A stretch of 64,000 nt of DNA from Paracentrotus lividus (Eukaryota; Echinodermata; Echinoidea; Camarodonta; Echinidae): assembly GCA_940671915.1 (NCBI GenBank), contig CALNVZ010001583.1:183246-247245 (forward strand). Reading direction: 5' to 3'. A program made the translations under genes and the position numbers. This document shows positions 56,031 through 64,000 of the stretch, piece by piece. The notes under the pieces were generated by a model, which was not told where the DNA came from, did no database searches, and saw only the letters and a list, made by a program, of their open reading frames with translations. Position 1 is the stretch's first letter. Every line of letters starts with the position of its first letter.

Positions 56031-56739
56031 GCTGTATGGTAGGTACCGTTTTCCTGTGTGGTATGGTACTTCTATGGTATTTTTATTGTACCATAGAAAT
56101 TGGAATACCACATGACATTTAGAAATACCATATGAATGCCACAGGACATTCAGGCATATGTTAGGAATACCACAGGACATTTTTGTAAGGGTAGCCCCGG
56201 GGCAATTCAGCGCGCTGCCATAGCCCGTTTAGAGCACGTACACTGCTACAATTACTCCATGCTATGCATATAGCAAGTGGAAAATATAATGTAACTTGAG
56301 TCATGCATTGTCATTTTTTATTATAATAAGCTTGTGTGGTTAATGTTGTTTAAACCTTTGATCTGTCAAGTGCATAACTTTGATAAAGAAAACTAAATTA
56401 TGTTACAATTTCATGTGTTACAAATACCCTATAAGTCTGTTACAATTGCCCCTGGTTCTGGGGTAATAGTAACACTCGAACTTTTGTTTTGAAATGATAA
56501 TGGCTTCAAAATAAATGGTTTTACTTAACCCAAACCTATTCATACCCTTACAAAAATGTCCTGTGGTATTCCTATGGTATTTCTGAATGTCCTGTGGTAT
56601 TCATATGGTATTTCTGAATGTCCTGTGGTATTCCTATGGTATTTCTATGGTACAATCAAATACCATAGAAGTACCATAGGGAAATACCACACAGGAAAAG
56701 GGTACCATAAGAATACCATACAGCAGTGCTGTGGTATTT

Positions 56740-57465
56740 GGCACAAATACCATATTTATGGTATTGCTGTATGGTTTTTGGCACAAATACCATATGTATG
56801 GTATTTCTGTATGGTTTTTTGGCACAAATACCATATGTATGGTTTTGCTGTATGGTTTTTTTGGCACAAATACCATATGTATGGTATTGCTGTATGGTTT
56901 TCTGGCACAAATACCATATGTATGGTATTTCTGTATGGTTTTTTGGCACAAATACCATATGTATGGTATTTCTGTATGGTTTTTTGGCACAAATACCATA
57001 TGTATGGTTTTGCTGTATGTTTTTTTTTGGCACAAATACCATATGTATGGTATTTCTGTATGGTTTTTTGGCACAAATACCATATGTATGGTATTTCTGT
57101 ATGTTTTTTTGGCACAAATACCATATGTATGGTTTTGCTGTATGGTTTTTTGGCACAAGTACCATATGTATGGTATTTCTATATGGTTTTTTGGCAGAAA
57201 TACCATATGTATGGTTTTGCTGTATGGTTTTTTGGCACAAATACCATATGTATGGTATTTCTGTATGTTTTTTTTGGCACAAATACCATATGTATGGTAT
57301 TTCTGTATGTTTTTTTTTGCACAAATACCATATGTATGGTTTTGCTGTATGGTTTTTTGGCACAAATACCATATGTCAGGTATTTCTGTATGGTTTTTTG
57401 GCACAAATGCCATATGTATGGTATTGGTGTATGGTTTTCCGGCATAAATACCACATGTATGGTAT
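56740..57465. repeat. 42-bp hairpin satellite in P-b, about 17 units
   Basis: The unit GGCACAAATACCATATGTAT(GGTATTTCTGTATGGTTTTTT) repeats with little variation. Every unit holds AAATACCATA-TG-TATGGTATTT, able to form a 10-bp stem. Two subtypes alternate (GGTATTTCTG and GGTTTTGCTG). Since 42 is a multiple of three and the unit has no stop in several frames, open frames of 240-340 codons appear on both strands. They repeat a 14-residue block and lack any protein signature. Confidence 0.92.
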
Positions 57466-57631
57466 TTAAATCATTGTATTGGTATTTGTTTGTGAGCGCG
57501 AAGCGCGAGCTAAAAATTTTGCTCTATAGTAACATTAATCACTTGTATTCACTAGCTGATAATCACTACTCTTAAAGAAAATACAATACGAAGAGCGAGT
57601 GAAAATCTCATAAATCAACGTTTTACAATGT

Positions 57632-58700
57632 ATATATATGTAAACCCCTCACAAAAAGTTCGCAAGTCGACTTTGGGTCATGAAACTTTTCAGGTACGCT
57701 TTAGTTATTCCTGATTTTCATACCAATGGAAAGATAATTTATTCCCCTTTTGATTGATATCCTATTTGTAATGATTGTATCATGCTTCAATGCACAGAAT
57801 ATCAGAATATGGAGAAAGTAAAAAGTCAAATGTTGTAAAATGCATTTTTATTGATCACATTGAAGTTCCGCAACTTCACTTTAGGTCCTGATAACTTTAG
57901 GGATATTTTCTCATTTTATTGAATTTTATACCATTGTCAAGTTAATTATTCCTCTCTTGATTGATACCTATTTGTCAGGGTGATGTCATGACTGTGTCCA
58001 CAGAACCCCTCAATACCACTTGAATACATGACAAAGCGAAAGATAATTTTCAGTTTAAATTTCTGTAACACAACACTGACCTTGATACATTTTAATGTGG
58101 GGATTTAATCATTGTCAATTTTTATAGCATTAAAAAGTTCATTTATTCTTCTTTTATTGATACCCTATTTGCAATAGTAACATCATATTTGAATGCAGAT
58201 AACTCACGAATATTAAGAAAAGTAAAAAGTGAAAAGTGCGAAATGCATTGTTATTGCTCGCAACAGACAATAATACTCACAATAGGCATTCAATTTGCAA
58301 CATTTAACTTCTGACTTGTCCTAACATTCAGTGTTCTGTCCATGCAGAACAGCACTATCGTTACAATTAGGGTGTCATTGAAAAGAGGAATAAATTATCT
58401 TGACAATGGTCTAAAATTCAATAAAAATTAGAAAACACCTCGACAGTTATCAGAGCCTAAAGTCGAGTTGCGGAACTTCGCTTGATAAATGCATTTGCAC
58501 ATTTGACTTTTTACTTTTCTCCATATTCTGATATTCTGTGCATTGAAGCATGACATAATCATTACAAGTAGGATATTAATAAAAAGGGGAAAAAATTATC
58601 TTTCCAAAGGTATAAAAATCAGGAATAACTAAAGCGTACCTGAAAAGTTATCATGACCCAAAGTCGACTGCGAAATCTTTTGTGAGGGGTTTATATATAT
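57632..58700. mobile_element. 1.07-kb foldback (TAAACCCCTCACAAAA ends) inside P-b
   Basis: TATATGTAAACCCCTCACAA and GTCGACTTTGGGTCATGAAA at the left are mirrored at the right by TCATGACCCAAAGTCGACTG and GTGAGGGGTTTATATATATG. The mirrored arms run almost to the centre near 58170. The corresponding site in P-a (about 52676-52700) lacks it, so it inserted after the two P copies diverged. Confidence 0.8.
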
Positions 58701-60500
58701 GTTTGTAATCCCTTTCTTAATATGGTCACTTTTTATAACGATACGGACCTGAAAACAAAGAATTTAAAGAAATTTAAAAGTTTATTCCATCACATTTGGA
58801 CAAGTGGGCAAATAAAAAAATTTATCCAAATTATTTAGAAAATGAAAACAAAATGTGAAGCTTTGAAAATCAAGGGACATGCCCCCCTGATTGCCGCCAA
58901 ATTGGAGAGGAGTTAATTATACACTAGATCGGAATAAATAAAGCACCCCAAAGAGACATATAATATAGGCTAATATCACAAATTCACAATAGAATGACCT
59001 ACCCCACACATTATGCCAAAGTTGCAAATAAAGCGTTGTGACAAATAAAAGAATAAAGAATATAGGGACCTGGAAGAAAATTATTAGTTTAATTACTGTC
59101 TGGTGTTTTTTTGTTTGCAAGCGAAGCGCGAGCCGAAAATTTTGCTTTTTAATGACCTGAACTTGGTACATTTTACGCACACTGTGCCTCTTCGTCTAAT
59201 ATATGTACATATATTTTCTTAAGCTTTAAAAATCGAGGGTGGACGATCCCCAAAAAACAAAATCGATGGGAGGGGGAACTCGATCGTCCCCCGTCCACCC
59301 GGACGACCGCCAATACCTACCGTTGTGTAGTATTGTCACAGGATATTTTTTTCTAAGGGTAGTTTCTACAGGAATTGACTAAGTGGTGTTTGACCTAGTC
59401 GACTTGATTAGACGAAATGGAATTAATTAGACCAAATGGTAATTGACGAACTGATTGAAGACAAACATCCAACAGGGATGAAACCAACGGGCATTAGTCA
59501 AAGTGGATTATGGCAGTTTTACTGCTGAAGTTTGGTAGTCGTATGGTATTCCTGTGGTACTTCGTGTGGTACTATGGTAATTTAGCTCATTTGCATACAA
59601 TGTTTTGTATGCACAAATCAGTATTTGTGAAGCTTACCTCATTAACTAGTAATGCCTGCATATTAATATTTTTTATTTTAGGGAAATATATTTCCTAAAC
59701 ACAAAGTAACATCAAGAGCGATAGTTTTGACATTGCATTATATCAACAAATATAGAAAATACTAACTGTCACCCAAAATATTTTGCTAAATAGTGGTATA
59801 TATACCAGTGTATGGTATCCTGGGTGTCTAGCGGCAGTCCTGTGGTAACGGCGTGTGGCATCTCTGAATTAGCGGCGTGTGGGTGTTCCGGTTGCAACGG
59901 TATGTCTTAATCCTGGTAAGTGTGTGCGATATTGATTGTGGTACTAGTTTGGGATAATGCTATTAAGTATTTTTGCTGTATGGTACACCTGTATGGTATT
60001 TTTTGGGTACTTGTGCTAAAATACCATAGGAAATCATGTGGTATTTGTGCCAAAAAACCATTAGGAAATCTGTGGTATTTGTGCCAAAAAACCATAGGAA
60101 ATCCTATGGTATTTTGGCTGTATGGTACTTCTGTATGGTATTTTGTGTGGTATTTGTGCCAAAAAAACCATAGGAAATCTCTGGTATTTTGGCTGTATGT
60201 ACTGCTGTAGGTATTTTGTGTGGTATTTGTGCCAAAAAACCATGGAAATCTATGGTATTTTGGCTGTATGGTACTCTGTACGAAATCCTGTGGTATTTGT
60301 GCAAAAAAACCATAGGAAAATCCTGTGGTATTTTGTATGGTACCGTTGTGTGGTACCACACGATATTTTTGTAAGGGTATGTCGAGCTAAGATATGCATG
60401 TTTCGTTTTACTTAGTTTTAAGCAAGTATTTAGCAATAATAAAATTGATAAGTCAAATATGGAAAAAAAAAAGTGTTATAATAGTCTCCGGTCTCCCATA

Positions 60501-61110
60501 CAAAAAAAATATTGCTTTCTGTACAGAAGTTCTAGAGTTTGGAAATTTCTTTTCGTGCTAAAAGTCTTTTGTTATTGTGCGGCGCTATTGTGCGATCCTA
60601 TTGTTTAACTATGTACAACAGTCAGCATAGTAGAATACGGGCAACACAGGCTGAATTGGCCCCAATATGCTAGGTTTCGTGACACATTCTCAATGCAATC
60701 TGTCCGATTTGACGCCTATTAAGCCTCCTCCAGCCGAACTCGGCGAAGCCGATAGCAAACAAATAAATAAATAAATAAATCAACACAAAAAATAATAATA
60801 ATAAATAACTGAAATGGATTTTGAAGTGCGCTATACAGCACAAAAACAATTAGAAATATATAGTGCTTCCTGGCGACCGCATGTAAATAAATCTTACTAT
60901 AGCCCTCTGTCAATACGTTCTGTGCACGACAAACGTCTTTGTTCTTGTACCAACAAACCTCATCGACTTGGACAGAGGTTAAAGAAATATGAATAATAAT
61001 TGTCACGGTTGCAGTTTCGACCTCGACCAAAGGATGTTTGAGCATAGTCACGGACCTGACGGCAAAACGACGGTGACTAACACTCAGACGAAAAATCCAA
61101 GACCTCAATG
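60501..61110. other. Non-coding stretch with an (AAAT)n tail
   Basis: CCGAACTCGGCGAAGCCGAT is followed by AGCAAACAAATAAATAAATA and further ATAA units (60755-60810), which may be the 3' tail of a retroposon on the + strand. The open frame on the other strand across 60719-61108 has no family resemblance, and part of it is the repeat. Confidence 0.4.
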
Positions 61111-62024
61111 AAATGTTATATATATTCTTATATATGCATAATTGATGTTAGCCCTGGGATGACAAAAAAAAATAATATCGAAATCCGATTTCCCTTCTAT
61201 ATTTAATAGATAATTTATAAGGAAAATCGTACTTTCTGTCAATTTTTTAAATCTTAACTTTTTTCCCCGTAAAATTACGCGAGTTTTCCCAAGAAAATTT
61301 GGGTAACATATTAGAACCTTGTTATCATCAACTGTGGTGTGTCAATCCGTAAAACCCGAGATGCCCAACACCCAAAAAAAGAGACCATGCATCGCTGTGG
61401 TTACCGTTCATAAAGCAAGGTTCAATCTGCAATTTAATACAGAATAAACAATAAGAAGTAATCATGTTTACATAATCTCACTTGAAAACAACATTACCAT
61501 ATAGAAGTACATATGACTCTGAAGGTTCATTGTAATCATTCATCATAATAAGCTAAACAAAAGAAAACCTTACAATGTAGTTATGACTCTGTGTTATACA
61601 CATAACAAGTGACCTTGACATCCCTCAAGGTCATTTCAATTACACTAGGTAAGGCAATCTGTGCCCTGATTTTGTTTCTGTAATAATCTCTAAACTTGAC
61701 TCAACTTGGCATTGTAAATACCTCTAATAGTATGCATCTTGCACAAATAATCATTATCTTGTTTACATTTTGTTATCTACATGTATTTAAGCATTTACCG
61801 ACTGCAGCAACAGCCTCATTCATGGTGCATTACATTAACTCACTCACGACTGTGCAATTCACTTACGTAACATAAACTGTACACGTGTACAACTTTCACG
61901 TGACCAACTCATTCATGCCATAACTTTGCACTTTATTTTAGATACATTAAACTTCATATTTCATAATGCTATCTGGTTGTATAGACTTCTTAACTACTAA
62001 ACTACAAGATAAGATGGCTTGTAT
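61111..62024. other. Non-coding stretch, nothing recognised
   Basis: AT-rich sequence with no exon-like frame. ACTTTCACGTGACC-type words near 61885-61905 are unremarkable. Confidence 0.4.
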
Positions 62025-62165
62025 CACAAATTGAACGAATTCAAAGGCACCTCTGGGCAACAACTTTCCCCAAACTTGGCGAATTGACAACACAAAAAAT
62101 ACACTGCCCTCAAGCGTCAAAATCACAACATTCGCTCGCTTCTGACGTCAGAATCGTCTGCTTAA
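62025..62165 (+). repeat. Direct repeat, copy 1 (copy 2 at 63716-63872)
   Basis: TCACAAATTGAACGAATTCA, CACCTCTGGGCAACA, CCAAACTTGGCGAATTGACA and CAACATTCGCTCGCTTCT occur in the same order and strand at 63716-63872. The two copies bracket the retrotransposon fragment and element G. Confidence 0.8.
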
Positions 62166-62282
62166 CGCAGAACGCCATTCTGTACCCTACATCAACCATT
62201 CCTTTGCCATAAATTTCATGTCCAGAACCTTACATCTTCTCATTCAATATTATCCTTCTCTCATGTTAATTATCACAATAAA

Positions 62283-62534
62283 TTGGTAATAATAGCTCAT
62301 AGTAATGAGCTCCGCTTGAACCGCCTGCGGGCTGGAGTCGGCCGTTGCAAGGTGTTAATGGCCAAATGGGGCATCGACACCGAAGGAAGGCCAGTATGCG
62401 AATGCGGAGAGGAGGAGACCATGCGTCACCTTCTACAATGCCCTCTTCTCCCCTTCCCCTGCTCCCAAGCTGACCTTACTACTCTTTCGCCTAATGGGAT
62501 CGCCTGCGTTCAATATCTAATGGGTAGAGTCTAA
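62283..62534 (+). pseudogene. Non-LTR retrotransposon C-terminal fragment with zinc-knuckle
   Basis: The frame reads LRLNRLRAGVGRCKVLMAKW, then a GID segment and CECGEEETMRHLLQCPLL. R-L-N-R-L-R-x-G followed by C-x-C-G-x-x-E-x-x-x-H-x-x-x-x-C-P is the usual C-terminal end of jockey/CR1-type reverse transcriptases. Nothing upstream encodes the RT domain, so this is a 5'-truncated insertion that ends in a stop and short 3' sequence (CCCCTAAGAACCAATACA) before an (AT)n run at 62560. Confidence 0.78.
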
Positions 62535-62577
62535 TTCAGGTTCCCCTAAGAACCAATACATATATATATACATTCAA

Positions 62578-62640
62578 ACCTGTCTGTAGTGGCCACTGTC
62601 TATAGTGGTCACCTGTCTTTAGTGGTCACGGATGTTGATT
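62578..62640. repeat. Three units of about 17 bp (CTGTCTNTAGTGGYCAC)
   Basis: CTGTCTGTAGTGGCCAC, TGTCTATAGTGGTCAC and CTGTCTTTAGTGGTCAC lie in tandem. Related GGTCACCTGTGTCTACAGTG follows element G at 63697, suggesting that G inserted into this array. Confidence 0.7.
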
Positions 62641-62677
62641 CCCTCTAGATAAAAATATGCGCTTTAGAACCTGTATA

Positions 62678-63694
62678 TACCGAGTGAGTCAAAAAAAACT
62701 TTACATCTAGAAAAATGTCAATAAAAAGAAAACCAATTTATAAACCCCAAATTATTTTACATATTCTGAAAGAGTAACTCCTCCCGCATCTTCTGGCACC
62801 ATTTTTGTGCGGTATGTTTTTACGCTTGGATGAACACGACGCATTGTTTGCGAACATGTCAATTTTGAATTGTGCCAGAATGGGAGTAAAATCAAAACGA
62901 CAAAAAGCTAGAAAAAAGCAACTTCATCCTGATTAAAATAGCATAACCTTTTAACGAAAATGTATTCCGCTTAATAACTTGGCAGGGTTGTTGTTACACA
63001 TATTAACTACATTTTTGGTTGAATATATTCAATGTTGACTGTGTTGGAAGTAGATTTTGCTCGATATGTAGTAGCACATTTAATAGTACTTAATTGCTCT
63101 TTATCTTGGATGACAGACGCAAAGAAGGGGCTTAATACTTTTGCGTACAGAAAAGTGTTTGGATTTGTTTGGTTCTGTTGACTGTGTGCTCACATCATTG
63201 TCCTTGATCTCTAACAGATCTATCTTATTTTCATTGATAAGAATGTGTGTTCGAGTGTGTGTAACAACAGACCCTGCCAAGTATTAAGCGGATATACACT
63301 TTTTTTCGTTTTAAAGTAACGTGTTTATCTATATTAATCAGATGGTATTGGTGCTGGTTTTTTTCTAGCTTTTTGTTGCTGTTTTTTGTATTTTTATTGT
63401 TTTTTATCTCCATCTCGTGCTACAATTTGGCGAATTTGATACTAGTGTTTCACCAACGCGCTCGCGCATGGTCGTTTGTTAGTTCATTCCAAGCGTATAT
63501 GACATATGGTCGTTGTTCTACTAGATGAGCATGTATTTTTCGGTGCCAGAATGATTCTGGGAGGAGGTTTTTCTCGTTCGAGATAATGTGAATATAGTTT
63601 GGTGGGTTTTGTATATTGGTTTATAATTGTTCATTTTTGATTGACTCATTTTTTTTTCTAGTGTGTAAAGTTTTTTTTTTGACTCACTTCGGTA
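62678..63694. mobile_element. Element G, complete 1.0-kb copy (TACCGAGTGAGTCAAAA ends)
   Basis: The left end TACCGAGTGAGTCAAAAAAA and the right end reversed, TACCGAAGTGAGTCAAAAAA, are bounded by TA. Arms include GTAAAGTTTTTT, AGCTAGAAAAAAGCAAC / TTTTTTCTAGCTTTTTG and CGCTTAATAACTTGGCAGGG / CCCTGCCAAGTATTAAGCGG. A half copy is at 33430-33755. Poly-A-rich TIR starts with TA flanks are consistent with mariner. Confidence 0.8.
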
Positions 63695-63715
63695 GAGGTC
63701 ACCTGTGTCTACAGT

Positions 63716-63872
63716 GTCACAAACTGAACGAATTCAAAAGGCACCTCTGGGCAACACCACTTTCCCAAACTTGGCGAATTGACAACACAAAAAAATACAC
63801 TGCCCCTCAGCGTCAAAATCACAACATTCGCTCGCTTCTTGACGTCAGAAATCGTCTGTCCGCTTAATGTGT
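63716..63872 (+). repeat. Direct repeat, copy 2 (copy 1 at 62025-62165)
   Basis: See copy 1. The small insertions in this copy relative to copy 1 (AACACC for AAC, TTCTTGACG for TTCTGACG) suggest independent decay. Confidence 0.8.
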
Positions 63873-64000
63873 TCCTTGGTCACATATAGTCGTCGTACTT
63901 GCACGTGCGTGCTGTCTACGTGCAAACGTGGGCAAAATTTGGAAAAATCGTACGTTCACGTACGTGGGAGTACCTGCGGAGACTCGGTACTTGCAGAATT
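63873..64000. other. ACGT-rich end of window
   Basis: GTACTTGCACGTGCGTGC, CTACGTGCAAACGTGGG, TCGTACGTTCACGTACGTGG and GTACTTGCAG recur within 110 bp. It looks like the terminal region of another short-motif-rich element cut by the window edge. Confidence 0.35.

Larger units (their letters stand above)
47985..56195 (-). mobile_element. Element P, copy a (8.2 kb with nested insertions)
   Basis: The left end TACCCTTACAAAAATATCGT (then GTGGTACCACAC) and the right end reversed, TACCCTTACAAAAATGTCCT (then GTGGTATTCC), share inverted termini. The opposite copy P-b (56545-60379) has the same two end types in the other order, so the two are the same element in opposite orientation. In order P-a holds: GGTATTTTGGCACAAATACC-type repeats with insert F (48277-48670), a region with ATTTGGTCTAATT words, elements C and D, the conserved 52008-52700 block (mirrored at 58700-59357), A and B fragments (52786-53960), a 13-bp array and a 42-bp array. 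No coding function was recognised. Confidence 0.75.
56545..60379 (+). mobile_element. Element P, copy b (3.8 kb)
   Basis: The left end TACCCTTACAAAAATGTCCT and the right end reversed, TACCCTTACAAAAATATCGT, sit at a TA in element B, and the flanks rejoin without loss. Inside, from the left: CCTATGGTATTTCT repeats, the 42-bp array (56740-57465), a GAGCGCGAAGCGCGAGC module at 57495, a foldback insert (57632-58700), the conserved block (58700-59357), an ATTTGGTCTAATT segment and GGTATTTTGGCTGTATGGTA repeats. It lacks the C and D insertions, so about 59335-59360 is a usable empty-site reference for copy a. Confidence 0.78.
46800..60500. mobile_element. Element B, second copy, opened by three insertions
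   Basis: The left end TAGGGGAGATCGGGGACAAT is at 46800 and the right end reversed, TATGGGAGACCGGAGAC, at 60500. Only four pieces are B sequence: 46800-47156, 47970-47984, 56196-56544 and 60380-60500, about 0.84 kb in all, and they follow the order of the B copy at 26094-28594 (reversed). ACCTATTCATA (ending at 56546) continues as TGTCGAGCTAAGATATGC at 60380, exactly as the other B copy reads, so what lies between is an insertion at TA. Confidence 0.8.

Noticed and set aside
56556..57575. Open frames of 240-340 codons on both strands
   Set aside because: They are read-throughs of a 42-bp repeat without stop codons. The same 14 residues recur, several frames on both strands are open at once, and no domain or normal composition is seen.
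47985..60379. One giant 12.4-kb palindromic transposon
   Set aside because: The middle junctions (56195 and 56545) each carry their own P terminus, and B sequence lies between them, so two separate oppositely oriented P copies explain it better.
60719..61108. 129-codon open frame on the - strand as a gene
   Set aside because: Part of it is an AAAT-type microsatellite and no family motif is visible.

Overview
The window is eukaryotic, not bacterial: it has spliced exons with GT/AG borders, tRNA-derived SINEs, non-LTR retrotransposon remains, AT-rich spacers, microsatellites and dozens of inverted-repeat DNA elements. The scattered GAGCGCGAAGCGCGAGC modules, the split ZU5/UPA gene and the very dense non-autonomous transposon content suggest a marine invertebrate deuterostome, most likely an echinoderm such as a sea urchin. 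That placement is inference from pattern memory.

The one convincing host gene runs on the + strand across most of the window. Three exons (12175-12498, 18687-18928, 42806-42934) have matching splice phases and together encode a ZU5 domain followed by the start of a UPA-like domain, as in UNC5, PIDD and related receptor or adaptor proteins. The introns are 6.2 kb and 23.9 kb, and the last visible intron runs at least 21 kb to the window end. A second possible coding exon (21880-22133, +) inside the large intron resembles the N-terminal part of Crypton-derived tyrosine-recombinase proteins (KIAA1958-like).

Nearly everything else is mobile DNA. 0-12 kb: two inverted-repeat elements, a 150-bp palindromic MITE, a 1.6-kb foldback carrying nuclear-receptor-like DR1 sites, several MITEs and an inverted minisatellite. 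12-24 kb: the first two exons, small TIR elements, a tRNA-like sequence, a nested palindrome and a tRNA-Met-derived SINE. 24.5-30.5 kb: a degenerate CR1/L2-type LINE on the - strand, split by a 3-kb insertion that contains another TIR element. 30.5-42.2 kb: 1-2 kb elements with long inverted ends, several flanked by TA, and a 5.7-kb inverted-arm structure ending in a hammerhead-ribozyme-like core. 42.8-46.8 kb: exon 3, A-rich low complexity, a LINE tail and a second SINE copy.

The most striking part is 46.8-60.5 kb. About 0.84 kb of one element (called B here) has been opened by at least three insertions: an A element and two oppositely oriented copies of a larger element (called P) with TACCCTTACAAAAAT ends. 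One P copy was itself opened by element C, whose flanking TA was then hit by element D. The P copies carry tandem arrays of a 42-bp hairpin unit and a 13-bp unit. These arrays create long but almost certainly meaningless open frames on both strands. I recognised no transposase in this stack. 60.5-64 kb holds a retrotransposon C-terminal fragment and a TA-flanked foldback element.

Element letters (A-P) are working labels for this window only.
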